Source: Frisingicoccus caecimuris
GTDB taxonomy: Bacteria > Bacillota > Clostridia > Lachnospirales > Lachnospiraceae
Direction: 5' to 3'
Assembly (NCBI RefSeq): GCF_004340975.1
Contig: NZ_SLXA01000007.1
Span: 1-64,000, forward strand
DNA length: 64,000 bases
The position numbers and the translations under genes are program-made. The notes under the pieces were generated by a model. That model was not told the DNA's origin, ran no database searches, and worked only from the letters and a program-made list of their open reading frames with translations. Below are positions 9,469 through 18,907 of the stretch, piece by piece (the first letter of the stretch is position 1; each line of letters begins with the position of its first letter).

Positions 9469-11802
9469 ATGAAGTGTATCGTATTAGCCGGAGGCAAGGG
9501 AAACAGCCTGTGGCCCTTGTCCAGAGAAAATTATCCGAAACAGTTCATGGATATAAAAAATAATCGTTCTCTTTTTCAAGAGAGTATCGCGAGGAATATT
9601 CCCTTTTGTGATGAGTTTATTATTTCTACTCATGAAGCCTATCATTTTATTGTGGAGAATCAGATGAAAGATTTTCAGGGGTTGAGATATCGGTGCTTTC
9701 TGGAAGAAGAACGAAAAAAGACAGCGCCGGCCATTGCTATCATCTGTATGTGTTTTAGTCCGTCGGAGTTGGTTTTTGTTGTGTCATCAGACCAGATTAT
9801 TGAGGGAGAAAATTATAAGGATACGATTATTCAGGCACAGGCATTGGCCAGGGACGGAGCTATTGTTACCTTTGGTATGCAGCCGGAGGGACCAAGAACA
9901 GATTATGGATATATTCATTATGACGGTGAGCAGGTATTGTCATTTAAAGAAAAGCCGGGGTTTGATGAGGCTGAAAAGTATGTAAAGGCCGGAGACTATT
10001 TATGGAACAGCGGTAATTTTCTATTCCGTGCGGGTGATTTTCTTCAGGAGTTGAAGAGGCTGGCACCGGAAGCTTATTGGGCCTGTTATGAGTGTATGCG
10101 TCATGTGGATATTTCAAGCCGTAACATTCAGCTTCAGAAATATTTTACAAGAGATATACCGGCAATCAGCATGGAACATGCAGTTCTGGAAAAGTCGGAT
10201 TTGGTTCGTGTGGTTAAATCGGATGTGCTCTGGTACGATGTCGGAGATTTGAATCGCTTATCGGATTATGCAAAAGCCGGAGATGACGAAGGGGTTATTG
10301 AAGAGAATTGTCAGGATGTTACGGTGATCAATAGGACGGGAGACCGTCTGGTTGTAGCGAATGGCCTTGAAGATACAGTCATCATTAATACGGAAGATGC
10401 CGTATATGTCAGCAAAAAATCGGCGGAATCGGATATTAGAGATATTGTTTTCAAGTATCATGATCAATACGGTAAATATTTTGAAAATCATCATATCTTT
10501 TATCGTCAGTGGGGGACTTATGAGGTTTTAGAAGAAACTTCTTATTTTAAAGTGCGGAAAGTGACCTTATATCCAGGGAAAACCCATAGTTTGCATAAAC
10601 ATGATCTGCGGAGTGAACAGTGGATTGTAGCGCGGGGAGTGGCGACAATTACATTAGGACGGGAAACAAAGGAGTATCGGGAGAAGGATTCGGTCTATAT
10701 TCCTATCGGCGTAGAGCATTCGGTATCGAATTATGAAGAGGAAGATTTAGTGATCATTGAAGTAGCTATCGGAAAAATGCTCAATGATGAAGATAGTGTG
10801 ACGATTGCGGAAAAAAGGAATTCACTTCGCTTAAATTCATCGATCATAAAGCTGGAACCTGCTTTTAAAGATTATCTTTGGGGTGGGACAAAGTTAAAAG
10901 ATATTTATCATAAGCAATGCGATTATGACATTGTTGCAGAAAGTTGGGAACTCTCTGCCCATAAAGATGGTCAGAGTACTGTGGCCAGCGGACGCTTTAA
11001 GGGAATGCTTTTTGGGGATTATCTTAAAAAAATCGGCCGGGAAGCGCTTGGTTGGAAGAGTCAGGCATTTGAACGTTTTCCTATTTTAGTGAAAATTATT
11101 GATGCGAAACAGTCGTTATCAATTCAGGTGCATCCGGACGATGAATTTGCTCTCCGTGAGGAGAATGAATACGGCAAGAATGAAATGTGGCATATTATGG
11201 ATTGCGAACCGGGGGCTTATATTTACTATGGAGTGAGCCAGTCACTGACAAAAGAAGAACTTAAGAAACGTGTGGAAGATAATACGGTTTTGGAAGCCCT
11301 GAATAAAATAGAGGTTCATAAAGGAGACACATTTTTCGTGGATGCAGGTACAATCCATGCGATTGGTGCAGGCATTTTGTTGTGTGAGATTCAGCAGAAT
11401 TCGAATTGTACGTATCGTCTCTATGATTATGATAGAAGGGATAAGTATGGCAATCCACGGGAACTTCATTTGGAAAAAGCCCAGGCGGTCTCGAACTTAA
11501 ATATGCGTGAGATTGAAGCCGTGGACAGTCAGCAGAAAGTAACGATATGTAATGGCTATGAAGAAGAAGTTTTGGGAAGCTGTAAATATTTTGAAAGTAA
11601 AAAGTATCAGGTTTATACGGAAGTGGAATTTGCGATGAATGATGCCTCTTTTTGCTCGATTATAATTATCGAGGGAGAAGGAATGATTCGTTGTGACGAT
11701 GAGAGTTTTAAATTTTCAGCGGCAGACAGTTTCTTTATTCCGGCAGGGCAGAGAAAGGTTCTTGTCCGGGGCAAATGTTCGTTCATAAAAACACATGTAT
11801 AA
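9469..11802 (+). CDS. Fusion: GDP-mannose pyrophosphorylase, type II and type I mannose-6-P isomerases
   Basis: 777 aa, far longer than the usual 450-480-aa ManC/AlgA enzyme. Residues 1-340 are a mannose-1-phosphate guanylyltransferase-type nucleotidyltransferase. Residues about 345-460 are the cupin of type II phosphomannose isomerase (WGTYEVLEE, HSLHKHDLRSEQW, IPIGVEHSVSN). Residues about 465-777 are a complete class I phosphomannose isomerase of ManA type (DYLWGGTKL, the zinc-site QVHPDDE, AGTIHAIGAG). The nucleotide loop reads AGGKGNSLWPLSR, so the Arg of the usual GxGxRLWP is Ser. This may weaken pyrophosphorylase activity, which the adjacent canonical ManC could supply. RBS AAAAGGAGC precedes the ATG. 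First gene of an operon followed 28 bp later by a phosphohexomutase. Confidence 0.88.
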   Translation: MKCIVLAGGKGNSLWPLSRENYPKQFMDIKNNRSLFQESIARNIPFCDEFIISTHEAYHFIVENQMKDFQGLRYRCFLEEERKKTAPAIAIICMCFSPSELVFVVSSDQIIEGENYKDTIIQAQALARDGAIVTFGMQPEGPRTDYGYIHYDGEQVLSFKEKPGFDEAEKYVKAGDYLWNSGNFLFRAGDFLQELKRLAPEAYWACYECMRHVDISSRNIQLQKYFTRDIPAISMEHAVLEKSDLVRVVKSDVLWYDVGDLNRLSDYAKAGDDEGVIEENCQDVTVINRTGDRLVVANGLEDTVIINTEDAVYVSKKSAESDIRDIVFKYHDQYGKYFENHHIFYRQWGTYEVLEETSYFKVRKVTLYPGKTHSLHKHDLRSEQWIVARGVATITLGRETKEYREKDSVYIPIGVEHSVSNYEEEDLVIIEVAIGKMLNDEDSVTIAEKRNSLRLNSSIIKLEPAFKDYLWGGTKLKDIYHKQCDYDIVAESWELSAHKDGQSTVASGRFKGMLFGDYLKKIGREALGWKSQAFERFPILVKIIDAKQSLSIQVHPDDEFALREENEYGKNEMWHIMDCEPGAYIYYGVSQSLTKEELKKRVEDNTVLEALNKIEVHKGDTFFVDAGTIHAIGAGILLCEIQQNSNCTYRLYDYDRRDKYGNPRELHLEKAQAVSNLNMREIEAVDSQQKVTICNGYEEEVLGSCKYFESKKYQVYTEVEFAMNDASFCSIIIIEGEGMIRCDDESFKFSAADSFFIPAGQRKVLVRGKCSFIKTHV

Positions 11803-11830
11803 TTAATATAGAAAAGAGGAAATAGGACAG

Positions 11831-13558
11831 ATGAGTTACATGGATGTATATAAAAGTTGGCTTGACAGTGCTTATATTGATGATGCTACAAAAGAAGAGT
11901 TAAGAAGAATTCAAGGTAATGAAAAAGAAATCGAGGATCGTTTTTATAAGGATTTAGAGTTTGGAACGGGTGGTTTACGTGGCGTCATCGGCGCAGGAAC
12001 AAATCGTTTGAACATTTATACAGTTCGTAAGGCAACCCAGGGACTGGCCAATTTTATCATGAGTGAAAACGGTCAGAATAAAGGGGTGGCGATTGCTTTT
12101 GATTCCAGACATATGTCTCCGGAATTTTCTAAGGAAGCGGCTTTGTGTTTGAATGCCAATGGCATAAAGACATATCGATTCGAGACACTGCGTCCGACAC
12201 CGGAGTTGTCGTTTGCCCTTCGTGAATTAGGCTGCATTGCTGGAATCGTTATTACTGCCAGCCATAATCCGCCGGAATATAATGGATATAAAGTATACTG
12301 GGAAGATGGTGCGCAGATCACGGCGCCGAAGGACAAGCAGATTATCACAGAAGTAAATAAAGTTACAGATTTGAGCCAGGTAAAGACAATGACTGAGGCG
12401 GAAGCTGTAGCTAAAGGGTTATATCATATAATAGGCCAGGAAATTGATGACAGGTATATTGAAGCTTTGAAGACACAGATTATTCATCCGGAATATATTG
12501 AAAAGGCTGCAGATGAAATTAAAATTGTATATACGCCGTTACATGGAACCGGCAATCTTCCGGTTCGGCGGGTGTTGAAAGAGCTTGGTTTTAAACATGT
12601 CCATGTTGTGCCTGAACAGGAACTGCCGGACGGCGATTTTCCTACGGTTGGTTATCCAAACCCGGAAGATCCGAAGGCCTTTACACTGGCTCTCAATTTG
12701 GCGAAACAAATTGACGCGGACATTGTACTGGCGACGGATCCGGACGCGGACCGTCTTGGTGTTTATGCAAAAGATACTGCAACAGGCGAATATGTAAGTT
12801 TTACAGGGAATATGTCCGGCATGGTGATTGCACATTATATTCTGAGTCAGAGGAAAGAAAATCATACACTTCCTAAAAACGGCGCTTTGGTAAAAACCAT
12901 TGTTACGACGAATATGGCGGATGCCTTGGCGAAAGATTTTGATGTTAAGTTGATTGAAGTATTGACCGGCTTTAAATATATCGGCGAGCAGATAAAATTT
13001 TTCGAGCAGCAGCACAATTATGAGTATGTGTTTGGCCTTGAGGAGAGTTATGGCTGCCTCGTAGGGACGCATGCGAGGGATAAGGATGCTGTTGTTGCGG
13101 TGATGGCCTTATGTGAAGTAGCTGCTTATTGTAAATTAAACAACAAGACACTTTGGAATCAGATGGTGGAACTTTATGAGAAATATGGCTATTATAAAGA
13201 GGATTTAAAATCGATTACCTTAAAAGGTATTGATGGTGTTAAGAAGATTCAGGCAATTATGGATGGTTTGAGAAAGAATCCGGTAAAGGCTTTTGGTGAA
13301 TTTAAGGTGCTGAAAATGCGAGATTATAAAACGAATGAAGTGCTTGATATGGCAGACGGAGAAATCTCAAAAACAGGACTTCCGACATCCAACGTATTAT
13401 ACTATGAATTGGAACCGGATGCATGGTGCTGTGCAAGACCGTCCGGTACAGAACCTAAAATTAAGTTCTATATGGGTGTAAAGGGTGAGAGTGTTAAAGA
13501 TGCTGATGATAAATTAAAGCATTTAACCGAAGCATTACTGCTTCAGATTGGAGAATAA
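11831..13558 (+). CDS. pgcA: Phosphoglucomutase/phosphomannomutase
   Basis: 575 aa, the usual length for the Gram-positive PgcA-type alpha-D-phosphohexomutase. Seen in order: EFGTGGLRG near the N terminus, the phosphoserine loop [13 protein letters not shown], the metal loop DPDADRLG, the sugar-binding GLEESYG and the phosphate-binding [13 protein letters not shown]. It interconverts hexose-6- and hexose-1-phosphates. Here it can supply both mannose-1-P for GDP-mannose and glucose-1-P for RmlA, which explains its place between the mannose fusion and rmlA. It has its own RBS (GAGGAAATAGGA); the next gene follows after 2 bp. Confidence 0.9.
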   Translation: MSYMDVYKSWLDSAYIDDATKEELRRIQGNEKEIEDRFYKDLEFGTGGLRGVIGAGTNRLNIYTVRKATQGLANFIMSENGQNKGVAIAFDSRHMSPEFSKEAALCLNANGIKTYRFETLRPTPELSFALRELGCIAGIVITASHNPPEYNGYKVYWEDGAQITAPKDKQIITEVNKVTDLSQVKTMTEAEAVAKGLYHIIGQEIDDRYIEALKTQIIHPEYIEKAADEIKIVYTPLHGTGNLPVRRVLKELGFKHVHVVPEQELPDGDFPTVGYPNPEDPKAFTLALNLAKQIDADIVLATDPDADRLGVYAKDTATGEYVSFTGNMSGMVIAHYILSQRKENHTLPKNGALVKTIVTTNMADALAKDFDVKLIEVLTGFKYIGEQIKFFEQQHNYEYVFGLEESYGCLVGTHARDKDAVVAVMALCEVAAYCKLNNKTLWNQMVELYEKYGYYKEDLKSITLKGIDGVKKIQAIMDGLRKNPVKAFGEFKVLKMRDYKTNEVLDMADGEISKTGLPTSNVLYYELEPDAWCCARPSGTEPKIKFYMGVKGESVKDADDKLKHLTEALLLQIGE

Positions 13559-13560
13559 GT

Positions 13561-14442
13561 ATGAAAGGTATAATTCTTGCCGGAGGAGGAGGCACACGAT
13601 TATATCCGTTAACAAAAGTAACATCGAAACAATTATTGCCGATATATGATAAACCAATGATATATTATCCGTTGGCAGTGCTTATGCGTGCTGGCATCCG
13701 TGAAATCTTAATTATATCTACACCAGAGGATACGCCAAGATTTGAGGCGTTATTGGGCGATGGAAACGAATTTGGACTGGAGATTTCTTATGCGATACAA
13801 CCAAGTCCGGATGGGCTTGCTCAGGCATTTATTATTGGTGAAGATTTTATTAGCCGTGATTCCGTTGCCATGATTTTGGGAGACAATATTTTTCATGGTC
13901 ATGGATTGGAAAAAAGACTAAAGGCGGCGGCGGCGAAAACGAGTGGAGCTACGATTTTTGGTTATTATGTAGATGATCCGGAACGGTTTGGTATTGTAGA
14001 GTTTGATGCGGAGGGGAAGGCTGTTTCCATAGAGGAAAAGCCGAAGCATCCGAAGTCAAATTATTGTGTGACAGGACTGTATTTTTATGATAATCGTGTA
14101 GTCGAATATGCAAAAAGTCTAAAGCCGTCGGCGAGAGGCGAATTGGAGATTACAGATTTAAACAAAATATATTTAGAAAATGGTGAGTTGGAAGTCACTC
14201 TGCTTGGGCAGGGATTTACCTGGATGGATACAGGGACACACGAGTCTTTAGTGGATGCGATAAATTTTGTGCGTACGGTTGAGACACATCAGCACCGAAA
14301 AATTGCCTGCCTTGAAGAGATTGCTTATTTGAAGGGATGGATATCCAGAAAGCAGCTGGAAGAAATCTATGAAATATATAAAAAAAATCAGTATGGTGTC
14401 TATTTAAAAGATATTTTGGACGGTAAATTTTTAGACAAATAG
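13561..14442 (+). CDS. rmlA: Glucose-1-phosphate thymidylyltransferase
   Basis: 293 aa, normal for RmlA. It makes dTDP-glucose from glucose-1-phosphate and dTTP, the first step to dTDP-L-rhamnose. Seen: [48 protein letters not shown] and [12 protein letters not shown]. It starts 2 bp after the phosphohexomutase stop, with GGAG just upstream. Confidence 0.95.
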   Translation: MKGIILAGGGGTRLYPLTKVTSKQLLPIYDKPMIYYPLAVLMRAGIREILIISTPEDTPRFEALLGDGNEFGLEISYAIQPSPDGLAQAFIIGEDFISRDSVAMILGDNIFHGHGLEKRLKAAAAKTSGATIFGYYVDDPERFGIVEFDAEGKAVSIEEKPKHPKSNYCVTGLYFYDNRVVEYAKSLKPSARGELEITDLNKIYLENGELEVTLLGQGFTWMDTGTHESLVDAINFVRTVETHQHRKIACLEEIAYLKGWISRKQLEEIYEIYKKNQYGVYLKDILDGKFLDK

Positions 14443-14454
14443 GAGTTTTAAGTG

Positions 14455-15030
14455 ATGAAGGCGATAGAGACAAAAATACCTGGAGTAAAGATTATTGAGC
14501 CGGATTGTTTTGGCGATCATAGAGGCTGGTTTATGGAGACTTATAGTACGGCCAAATATGAAGCAATGGGTATTACCAATGTATTTGTCCAGGATAATCA
14601 CTCGATGTCAGCTAAAAAGGGAACATTGCGTGGCTTGCATTTTCAGAATGCTCCGATGGCTCAGGCAAAGTTGGTGCGTTGTACCAAAGGTGCTGTTGTT
14701 GATGTTGCCGTAGATATCCGGAAGGGATCGCCAACTTATAAACAGTGGGTCAGTGTGGAACTAAGTGCAGAGAACAAACGTCAGCTCTATATTCCACAGG
14801 GGTTTGCTCATGGCTTTTTGACCTTAACAGATGATGTAGAGTTTGAATATAAAGTGGATAATTTGTATTCAAAAGAGCATGATCGGGGAATACGGTATGA
14901 TGATCCCTCGATAGGTGTGGATTGGGGAATGTTATTAAATGGTATGGAACCGATTCTTTCGGAAAAAGATGTCAACGGGCCGCTTCTGAAGGATAGCGAT
15001 GTGAATTTTGTGTACGAGGGAGATAAGTAG
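14455..15030 (+). CDS. rmlC: dTDP-4-dehydrorhamnose 3,5-epimerase
   Basis: About 191 aa. The cupin-fold epimerase that inverts C3 and C5 of the dTDP-4-keto sugar. Seen: DHRGWFMETY, the catalytic His strand GTLRGLHFQ, KLVRCTKGAVVDVAVDIR and IPQGFAHGFLTL. A GTG at 14452 is in frame, but the ATG at 14455 is better spaced from AGGAG (14441-14445). Confidence 0.94.
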   Translation: MKAIETKIPGVKIIEPDCFGDHRGWFMETYSTAKYEAMGITNVFVQDNHSMSAKKGTLRGLHFQNAPMAQAKLVRCTKGAVVDVAVDIRKGSPTYKQWVSVELSAENKRQLYIPQGFAHGFLTLTDDVEFEYKVDNLYSKEHDRGIRYDDPSIGVDWGMLLNGMEPILSEKDVNGPLLKDSDVNFVYEGDK

Positions 15031-15033
15031 AAA

Positions 15034-16056
15034 ATGAAAATATTAGTTACCGGCGGTGCAGGATTTATTGGAGGAAATTTTGTTCATTACATGGTGAATA
15101 AATATCCGGAGGATATGATTGTAAATCTGGATTTATTGACCTATGCCGGAAATCTTGAGACACTAAAGCCTGTAGAAAATAAGCCGAATTATAAGTTTGT
15201 CAAAGGCAATATCGCAGATCGCAAATTAGTGTTTGACCTCTTTGAAAAGGAAAAGTTCGATGCTATTGTCAACTTTGCTGCCGAATCTCATGTGGATCGC
15301 AGTATTGAAGATCCGGAGATTTTTGTCATCACCAATGTATTGGGAACGACAACACTTTTGGATGCATCGAGGGAATTTGGTGTAAAACGTTTTCATCAGG
15401 TATCTACGGATGAGGTTTATGGCGATTTGCCATTAGACCGTCCGGATTTATTCTTTACAGAGACAACACCACTGCATACATCCAGCCCTTACAGCAGTTC
15501 AAAGGCCAGTGCGGATTTGTTTGTTCTAGCTTATCATCGTACATTTGGCTTACCTGTAACGGTGAGTCGCTGCTCAAATAATTATGGGCCTTATCATTTC
15601 CCGGAAAAATTAATCCCATTAATGATATCCAGAGCTCTGGCAGATGAGGAACTTCCAGTGTATGGTACCGGCGAAAATGTTCGGGACTGGCTTCATGTAG
15701 AAGATCATTGCGCGGCGATTGATTTGATTTTAAGAAATGGTCGCATTGGAGAGGTTTATAATGTGGGCGGACATAATGAACGGACGAATCTTGAAGTCGT
15801 AAAGACAATCCTGAAGGCTTTAGATAAACCGGAAAGTCTGATTAAGTATGTTAAAGACCGTCCGGGACACGATATGCGATATGCGATTGATCCGACGAAA
15901 CTGGAGACAGAATTAGGTTGGAAGCCGAAATATAATTTTGATACAGGTATTCAGCAGACGATTGAGTGGTATTTGAATCATAAAGAATGGTGGCAGAATA
16001 TTATCAGTGGTGAGTACACGAAATATTTTGAGAAAATGTATGGAGACAGATTATGA
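15034..16056 (+). CDS. rmlB: dTDP-glucose 4,6-dehydratase
   Basis: 340 aa. NAD-dependent dehydratase converting dTDP-glucose to dTDP-4-dehydro-6-deoxyglucose. Seen: GGAGFIGGNFVHY, AAESHVDRSI, STDEVYGDL (catalytic Thr/Asp/Glu), SPYSSSKA (Tyr/Lys) and NNYGPYHFPEK. Its last 4 nt overlap the rmlD start (ATGA), so translation is probably coupled. Confidence 0.95.
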   Translation: MKILVTGGAGFIGGNFVHYMVNKYPEDMIVNLDLLTYAGNLETLKPVENKPNYKFVKGNIADRKLVFDLFEKEKFDAIVNFAAESHVDRSIEDPEIFVITNVLGTTTLLDASREFGVKRFHQVSTDEVYGDLPLDRPDLFFTETTPLHTSSPYSSSKASADLFVLAYHRTFGLPVTVSRCSNNYGPYHFPEKLIPLMISRALADEELPVYGTGENVRDWLHVEDHCAAIDLILRNGRIGEVYNVGGHNERTNLEVVKTILKALDKPESLIKYVKDRPGHDMRYAIDPTKLETELGWKPKYNFDTGIQQTIEWYLNHKEWWQNIISGEYTKYFEKMYGDRL

Positions 16057-16907
16057 AAATATTAGTGACAGGTGTCAAGGGTCAGCTTGGCTATGATGTG
16101 GTTCAGGAAGGCGAAGGCCGCGGACTGGAGATGTTTGGCACGGATGTGGATAATATGGACATTACCGATGCCGGACAGGTAAAACGGGTGATTGAAGAAT
16201 GTAAGCCGGATGCTGTAATTCACTGTGCGGCTTATACCGCGGTAGATGCGGCTGAGGATAATCAGGAGTTGTGCCGTAAAATTAATGTGGATGGCACGCG
16301 AAATATTGCAGAAGTCTGTAAAGATATGGGTATTCCGATAATGTATTTTTCTACAGATTATATTTTTGATGGTCAGGGAGAGAACTTTTGGAAAGAAGAC
16401 GACCCGAAAAAACCACTAAATGTCTACGGGCAGACAAAATATGAAGGTGAACTGAATGTACAGGAATTGATCGAAAAGTACTTTATTCTCAGAATTTCCT
16501 GGGTCTTTGGTGTGAACGGCAATAATTTTATTAAAACTATGCTTCGTGTAGGACCACAGTGTGGAGAAGTCGGTGTGGTTGCGGATCAAATTGGTTCACC
16601 GACGTATACGTATGACTTAGCAAAATTGGTCATCGATATGATTCAGACAGATAAGTATGGGACTTATCATGTGACTAATGAAGGTATTTGCAGCTGGTAT
16701 GAATTTGCCTGTGAAATCTTTAAACAGGCAGGCTTGGATGTTAAGGTGAATCCGTTGACGACAGCAGAATATCCGGCAAAAGCAGCACGGCCGTTTAATA
16801 GCCGTATGTCGAAAGATAAGTTGATTAATGCCGGATTTAAGATGTTGCCAAGCTGGCAGGATGGATTGAAGCGTTATTTGAATTTAATATTGGAGAGAGG
16901 AATTTAA
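16053..16907 (+). CDS. rmlD: dTDP-4-dehydrorhamnose reductase
   Basis: 284 aa. NAD(P)H-dependent reductase making dTDP-L-rhamnose, the last step. Seen: GVKGQLGYDV, AAYTAVDAAE, STDYIFDG, Y-G-Q-T-K (catalytic Tyr/Lys), RISWVFG and the C-terminal RPFNSRMS substrate motif. Start ATG overlaps the rmlB stop; GGAGA lies upstream. It closes the operon. No glycosyltransferase is present here, so the rhamnose must be used by enzymes encoded elsewhere. Confidence 0.94.
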   Translation: MKILVTGVKGQLGYDVVQEGEGRGLEMFGTDVDNMDITDAGQVKRVIEECKPDAVIHCAAYTAVDAAEDNQELCRKINVDGTRNIAEVCKDMGIPIMYFSTDYIFDGQGENFWKEDDPKKPLNVYGQTKYEGELNVQELIEKYFILRISWVFGVNGNNFIKTMLRVGPQCGEVGVVADQIGSPTYTYDLAKLVIDMIQTDKYGTYHVTNEGICSWYEFACEIFKQAGLDVKVNPLTTAEYPAKAARPFNSRMSKDKLINAGFKMLPSWQDGLKRYLNLILERGI

Positions 16908-16971
16908 ATTAAATTAAAAAGTCTGTCAATAAGATTCTTCTATGATAAGACTGGGTGAAAGGTTAAAAAAA

Positions 16972-17186
16972 TGAGCGTTTCATGGAATTCGGATATTTTG
17001 GTGCCCATTTCTCTGTTACCTGCTCAAGAGCTTCCCGTCTTTATCTGGAACATACTTCAAAGTGTTTCTCACCTGATGGACAACGTCGCGCTGATGTTCT
17101 GTTTTTGGAAAGGCAGCTGCAATGGCTTCTTTGATCCCAGTCAGACCATCAGCGCAAAGAATCAGGATATCTTTCACACCGTCCCT
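16972..17186 (-). pseudogene. IS256-family (mutator) transposase fragment
   Basis: The minus strand from about 17180 reads GVKDILILCADGLTG, then IKEAIAAAFPKTEHQRDVVHQ and a stretch ending YVPDKDGK. This is the catalytic-core region of IS256/mutator transposases (the ADGLTG Asp and the HQ-x-R motif). The frame has a TAA directly upstream. It shifts at about 17030 and resumes as EALEQVTEKWAPKYPNS in another frame, as if an internal piece was lost. No terminal inverted repeats or target duplication were found. It marks an old insertion between the rhamnose operon and the regulator genes, and explains most of this otherwise empty 290-bp gap. Confidence 0.75.
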
Positions 17187-17198
17187 TTATAAGATGAA

Positions 17199-18230
17199 CT
17201 AATTACCATTTTTTACATGATTAATCATTTTTTCCACTTCTTTTGAGATATTTAGAGGACTCAACTTTACATTTGGATGTTCTCTGGTGAAAACGACAAA
17301 TAATTCATGGGCAAATCCCTGACCGATTTCTTCGATTCCGGAAAAATCTAATTCTATTTCCTGAAATTTATCAAAACGATTGTATAGGCGTTTTGCTTGA
17401 GATCTTGACACAGGGTATGTTTCATATATATTTTTTATTGGTATGCGTGTTTTTATAAAACCGCCGTCAATATCAGCAAACATATCAAATACCTCCTTTA
17501 AAACTTTCTTGCTATAATTAGACAATCGCATAAATATTACAGTTCCGCGTTGATTGGCCCATTCTTTTAAAGAATCTATTTCTTTTATGTCCTGGGCTAT
17601 ATCCTCATATTTGTTGTGTGAAAATATTTTACCATCGGACAGAGCAAGAAAATCGTCTAATATTCGAGAAGTAAAGAAAATTCCTTCTCCTGAGTGATTT
17701 TTAGTATCCGTTGTTAATTTGCCTTTAAAAAGTTCATTCACAGCATCATCCAGAGAATCGTAATTGTAATAATCTTTAATTTTTTTGAATATTCCGATGC
17801 CTTCATCATAAATCGCGATGGTTGTATTCATATAATTTTGAGCGATTAGTATGAATACTTTTTCTGCCTGTGAATGGTCAATGGCGTTGTTCATCATTTC
17901 CATAAAAGAATATTGCCATATTTGTTTAACATTATCCGGTAATTTTTCAATATATTTTTTTATATACTTTGCATAAATAATATCTTCTTCATCTAATTGG
18001 CCGTCCGTCCTGGTTAAAACGAAGATTTTTGTATCTTCAACGAAAGTATAGGTTCTTGCGTTTTTACTTATTATTTCCGCTTTCTCCAATTCTCGGATGT
18101 ATCTGTAAATCGTATTGAGTGAGACATTGAAAGCTTCCGAAGCTCTTTTGGCAACATCCTTTTGTCCATCACCGATTTTCTCTAAGATGTATTTTTTTAT
18201 TTGGTCTCTTTTTTCCGACGTAAAACTCAT
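17199..18230 (-). CDS. HTH / histidine-kinase-like ATPase / STAS-like regulator
   Basis: The frame extends to 18389, but the ATG at 18230 has AGGTGG upstream and follows a good promoter, giving 343 aa. Residues about 1-75 look like a winged or DeoR-like HTH (ASEAFNVSLNTIYRYIRELEK). Residues about 105-245 carry a GHKL ATPase fold: the N-box-like MEMMNNAIDHS, the G1-like YDEGIGIF and the G2-like HSGEGIFFTS. The last 80 residues resemble the STAS-like DUF4325 domain (EIELDFSGIEEIGQGFAHEL). DUF4325 and GHKL ATPases also occur as neighbouring domains elsewhere (my recollection). Having all three in one cytosolic polypeptide suggests an ATP-responsive transcription factor. No phospho-acceptor His box is evident, so kinase activity is doubtful. 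Target unknown. Confidence 0.75.
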   Translation of the reverse strand: MSFTSEKRDQIKKYILEKIGDGQKDVAKRASEAFNVSLNTIYRYIRELEKAEIISKNARTYTFVEDTKIFVLTRTDGQLDEEDIIYAKYIKKYIEKLPDNVKQIWQYSFMEMMNNAIDHSQAEKVFILIAQNYMNTTIAIYDEGIGIFKKIKDYYNYDSLDDAVNELFKGKLTTDTKNHSGEGIFFTSRILDDFLALSDGKIFSHNKYEDIAQDIKEIDSLKEWANQRGTVIFMRLSNYSKKVLKEVFDMFADIDGGFIKTRIPIKNIYETYPVSRSQAKRLYNRFDKFQEIELDFSGIEEIGQGFAHELFVVFTREHPNVKLSPLNISKEVEKMINHVKNGN

Positions 18231-18273
18231 ATAAATCGCCACCTGTGTTTTAACTATATTTTTTTTTATTTTA

Positions 18274-18302
18274 ATTATAATGCTTGCGGGAGTATTTGTA
18301 AA
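18274..18302 (-). promoter_or_regulatory. Promoter of the HTH/ATPase/STAS-like gene
   Basis: On the minus strand: TTTACA (18297-18302), 17 nt, perfect TATAAT (18274-18279). It lies inside the longer open frame, which supports the shorter start at 18230. Confidence 0.65.
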
Positions 18303-18317
18303 GTTAAAATATAATTC

Positions 18318-18346
18318 AAAACGCCCCATATTTCTACAGGGCGTTT
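18318..18346 (-). terminator. Probable terminator of the Spo0A-C-like gene
   Basis: AAACGCCC / GGGCGTTT stem with a 12-nt loop, followed on the minus strand by TTTTGAATTATATTT. It sits just upstream of the promoter at 18274-18302 and would separate the two minus-strand genes. Confidence 0.55.
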
Positions 18347-18401
18347 CTAAAAACTGTATATAGGCAATTCGCTTTATAGAGAATTTCAATCATCATTTTA
18401 T

Positions 18402-18428
18402 GGCTTGCATCTTTGACGGATGCAAGCC
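18402..18428. repeat. Perfect 10-bp inverted repeat
   Basis: GGCTTGCATC / GATGCAAGCC around a 7-nt loop, just after the stop of the Spo0A-C-like gene. The T-tract is poor on either strand, so it may be a weak terminator or mRNA 3'-end stabiliser. Confidence 0.5.
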
Positions 18429-18435
18429 TCCGCTT

Positions 18436-18813
18436 TTATTGTTGCTCTTTTCTCATTTCTTTTTCTACCTGTTCTGCAAGAATTTCAATAATTTCTCTTG
18501 GGAACGGGCGATTGTAAAGGATAACGCCGCATTGTTCTTTAAAGTATTCGTAGCCGGAGTTTTGCCAGAAGGCATCACGGAGCGTCCGAAGATTTTTCTC
18601 AACGGCTGTTGGTGCGACCCCAAAATGTTCGGCAACTTTCACGTATACTTCATTATAAATATGGCATAAACGAGATTCGTTTTCGATTACCAGATATATG
18701 GCATATTCCAGAAATGGATATCCTTTGTATGCTTTGGAGATCCGTGCCTGAAGCAGGATTTCCCGAATCTTTAGTTCTAAAGTTGACATCATGGTCAAAT
18801 CGATGGCAGACAA
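18436..18813 (-). CDS. Stand-alone Spo0A C-terminal-like DNA-binding protein
   Basis: 125 aa. Residues about 25-95 (KGYPFLEYAIYLVIEN, then an HTH with HFGVAPTAVEKNLRTLRDAFW) match the layout of the Spo0A effector domain: KGYxYLREAI, then a helix-turn-helix with VERxIRxAI. There is no receiver domain, so it cannot be phosphorylated like Spo0A. It is probably a constitutive or partner-controlled DNA-binding protein related to sporulation regulators. The start is uncertain: no clear RBS precedes the ATG at 18813 or the ATG-ATG 21-24 nt inside. It is transcribed away from the ketopantoate-reductase-like gene. Confidence 0.65.
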   Translation of the reverse strand: MSAIDLTMMSTLELKIREILLQARISKAYKGYPFLEYAIYLVIENESRLCHIYNEVYVKVAEHFGVAPTAVEKNLRTLRDAFWQNSGYEYFKEQCGVILYNRPFPREIIEILAEQVEKEMRKEQQ

Positions 18814-18850
18814 ATTTATTGTATAACGAAATTAAAAATAATGAAATAGG

Positions 18851-18879
18851 TTTTCAGAAAGAAATTTGTATTTTATAAT
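18851..18879 (+). promoter_or_regulatory. Promoter for the reductase/TRIC pair
   Basis: TTTTCA (18851-18856), 17 nt, perfect TATAAT (18874-18879), 29 bp before the start at 18908. Confidence 0.5.
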
Positions 18880-18907
18880 AAAAGTATAGATAAGGGGGAA
18901 AGGGAAA

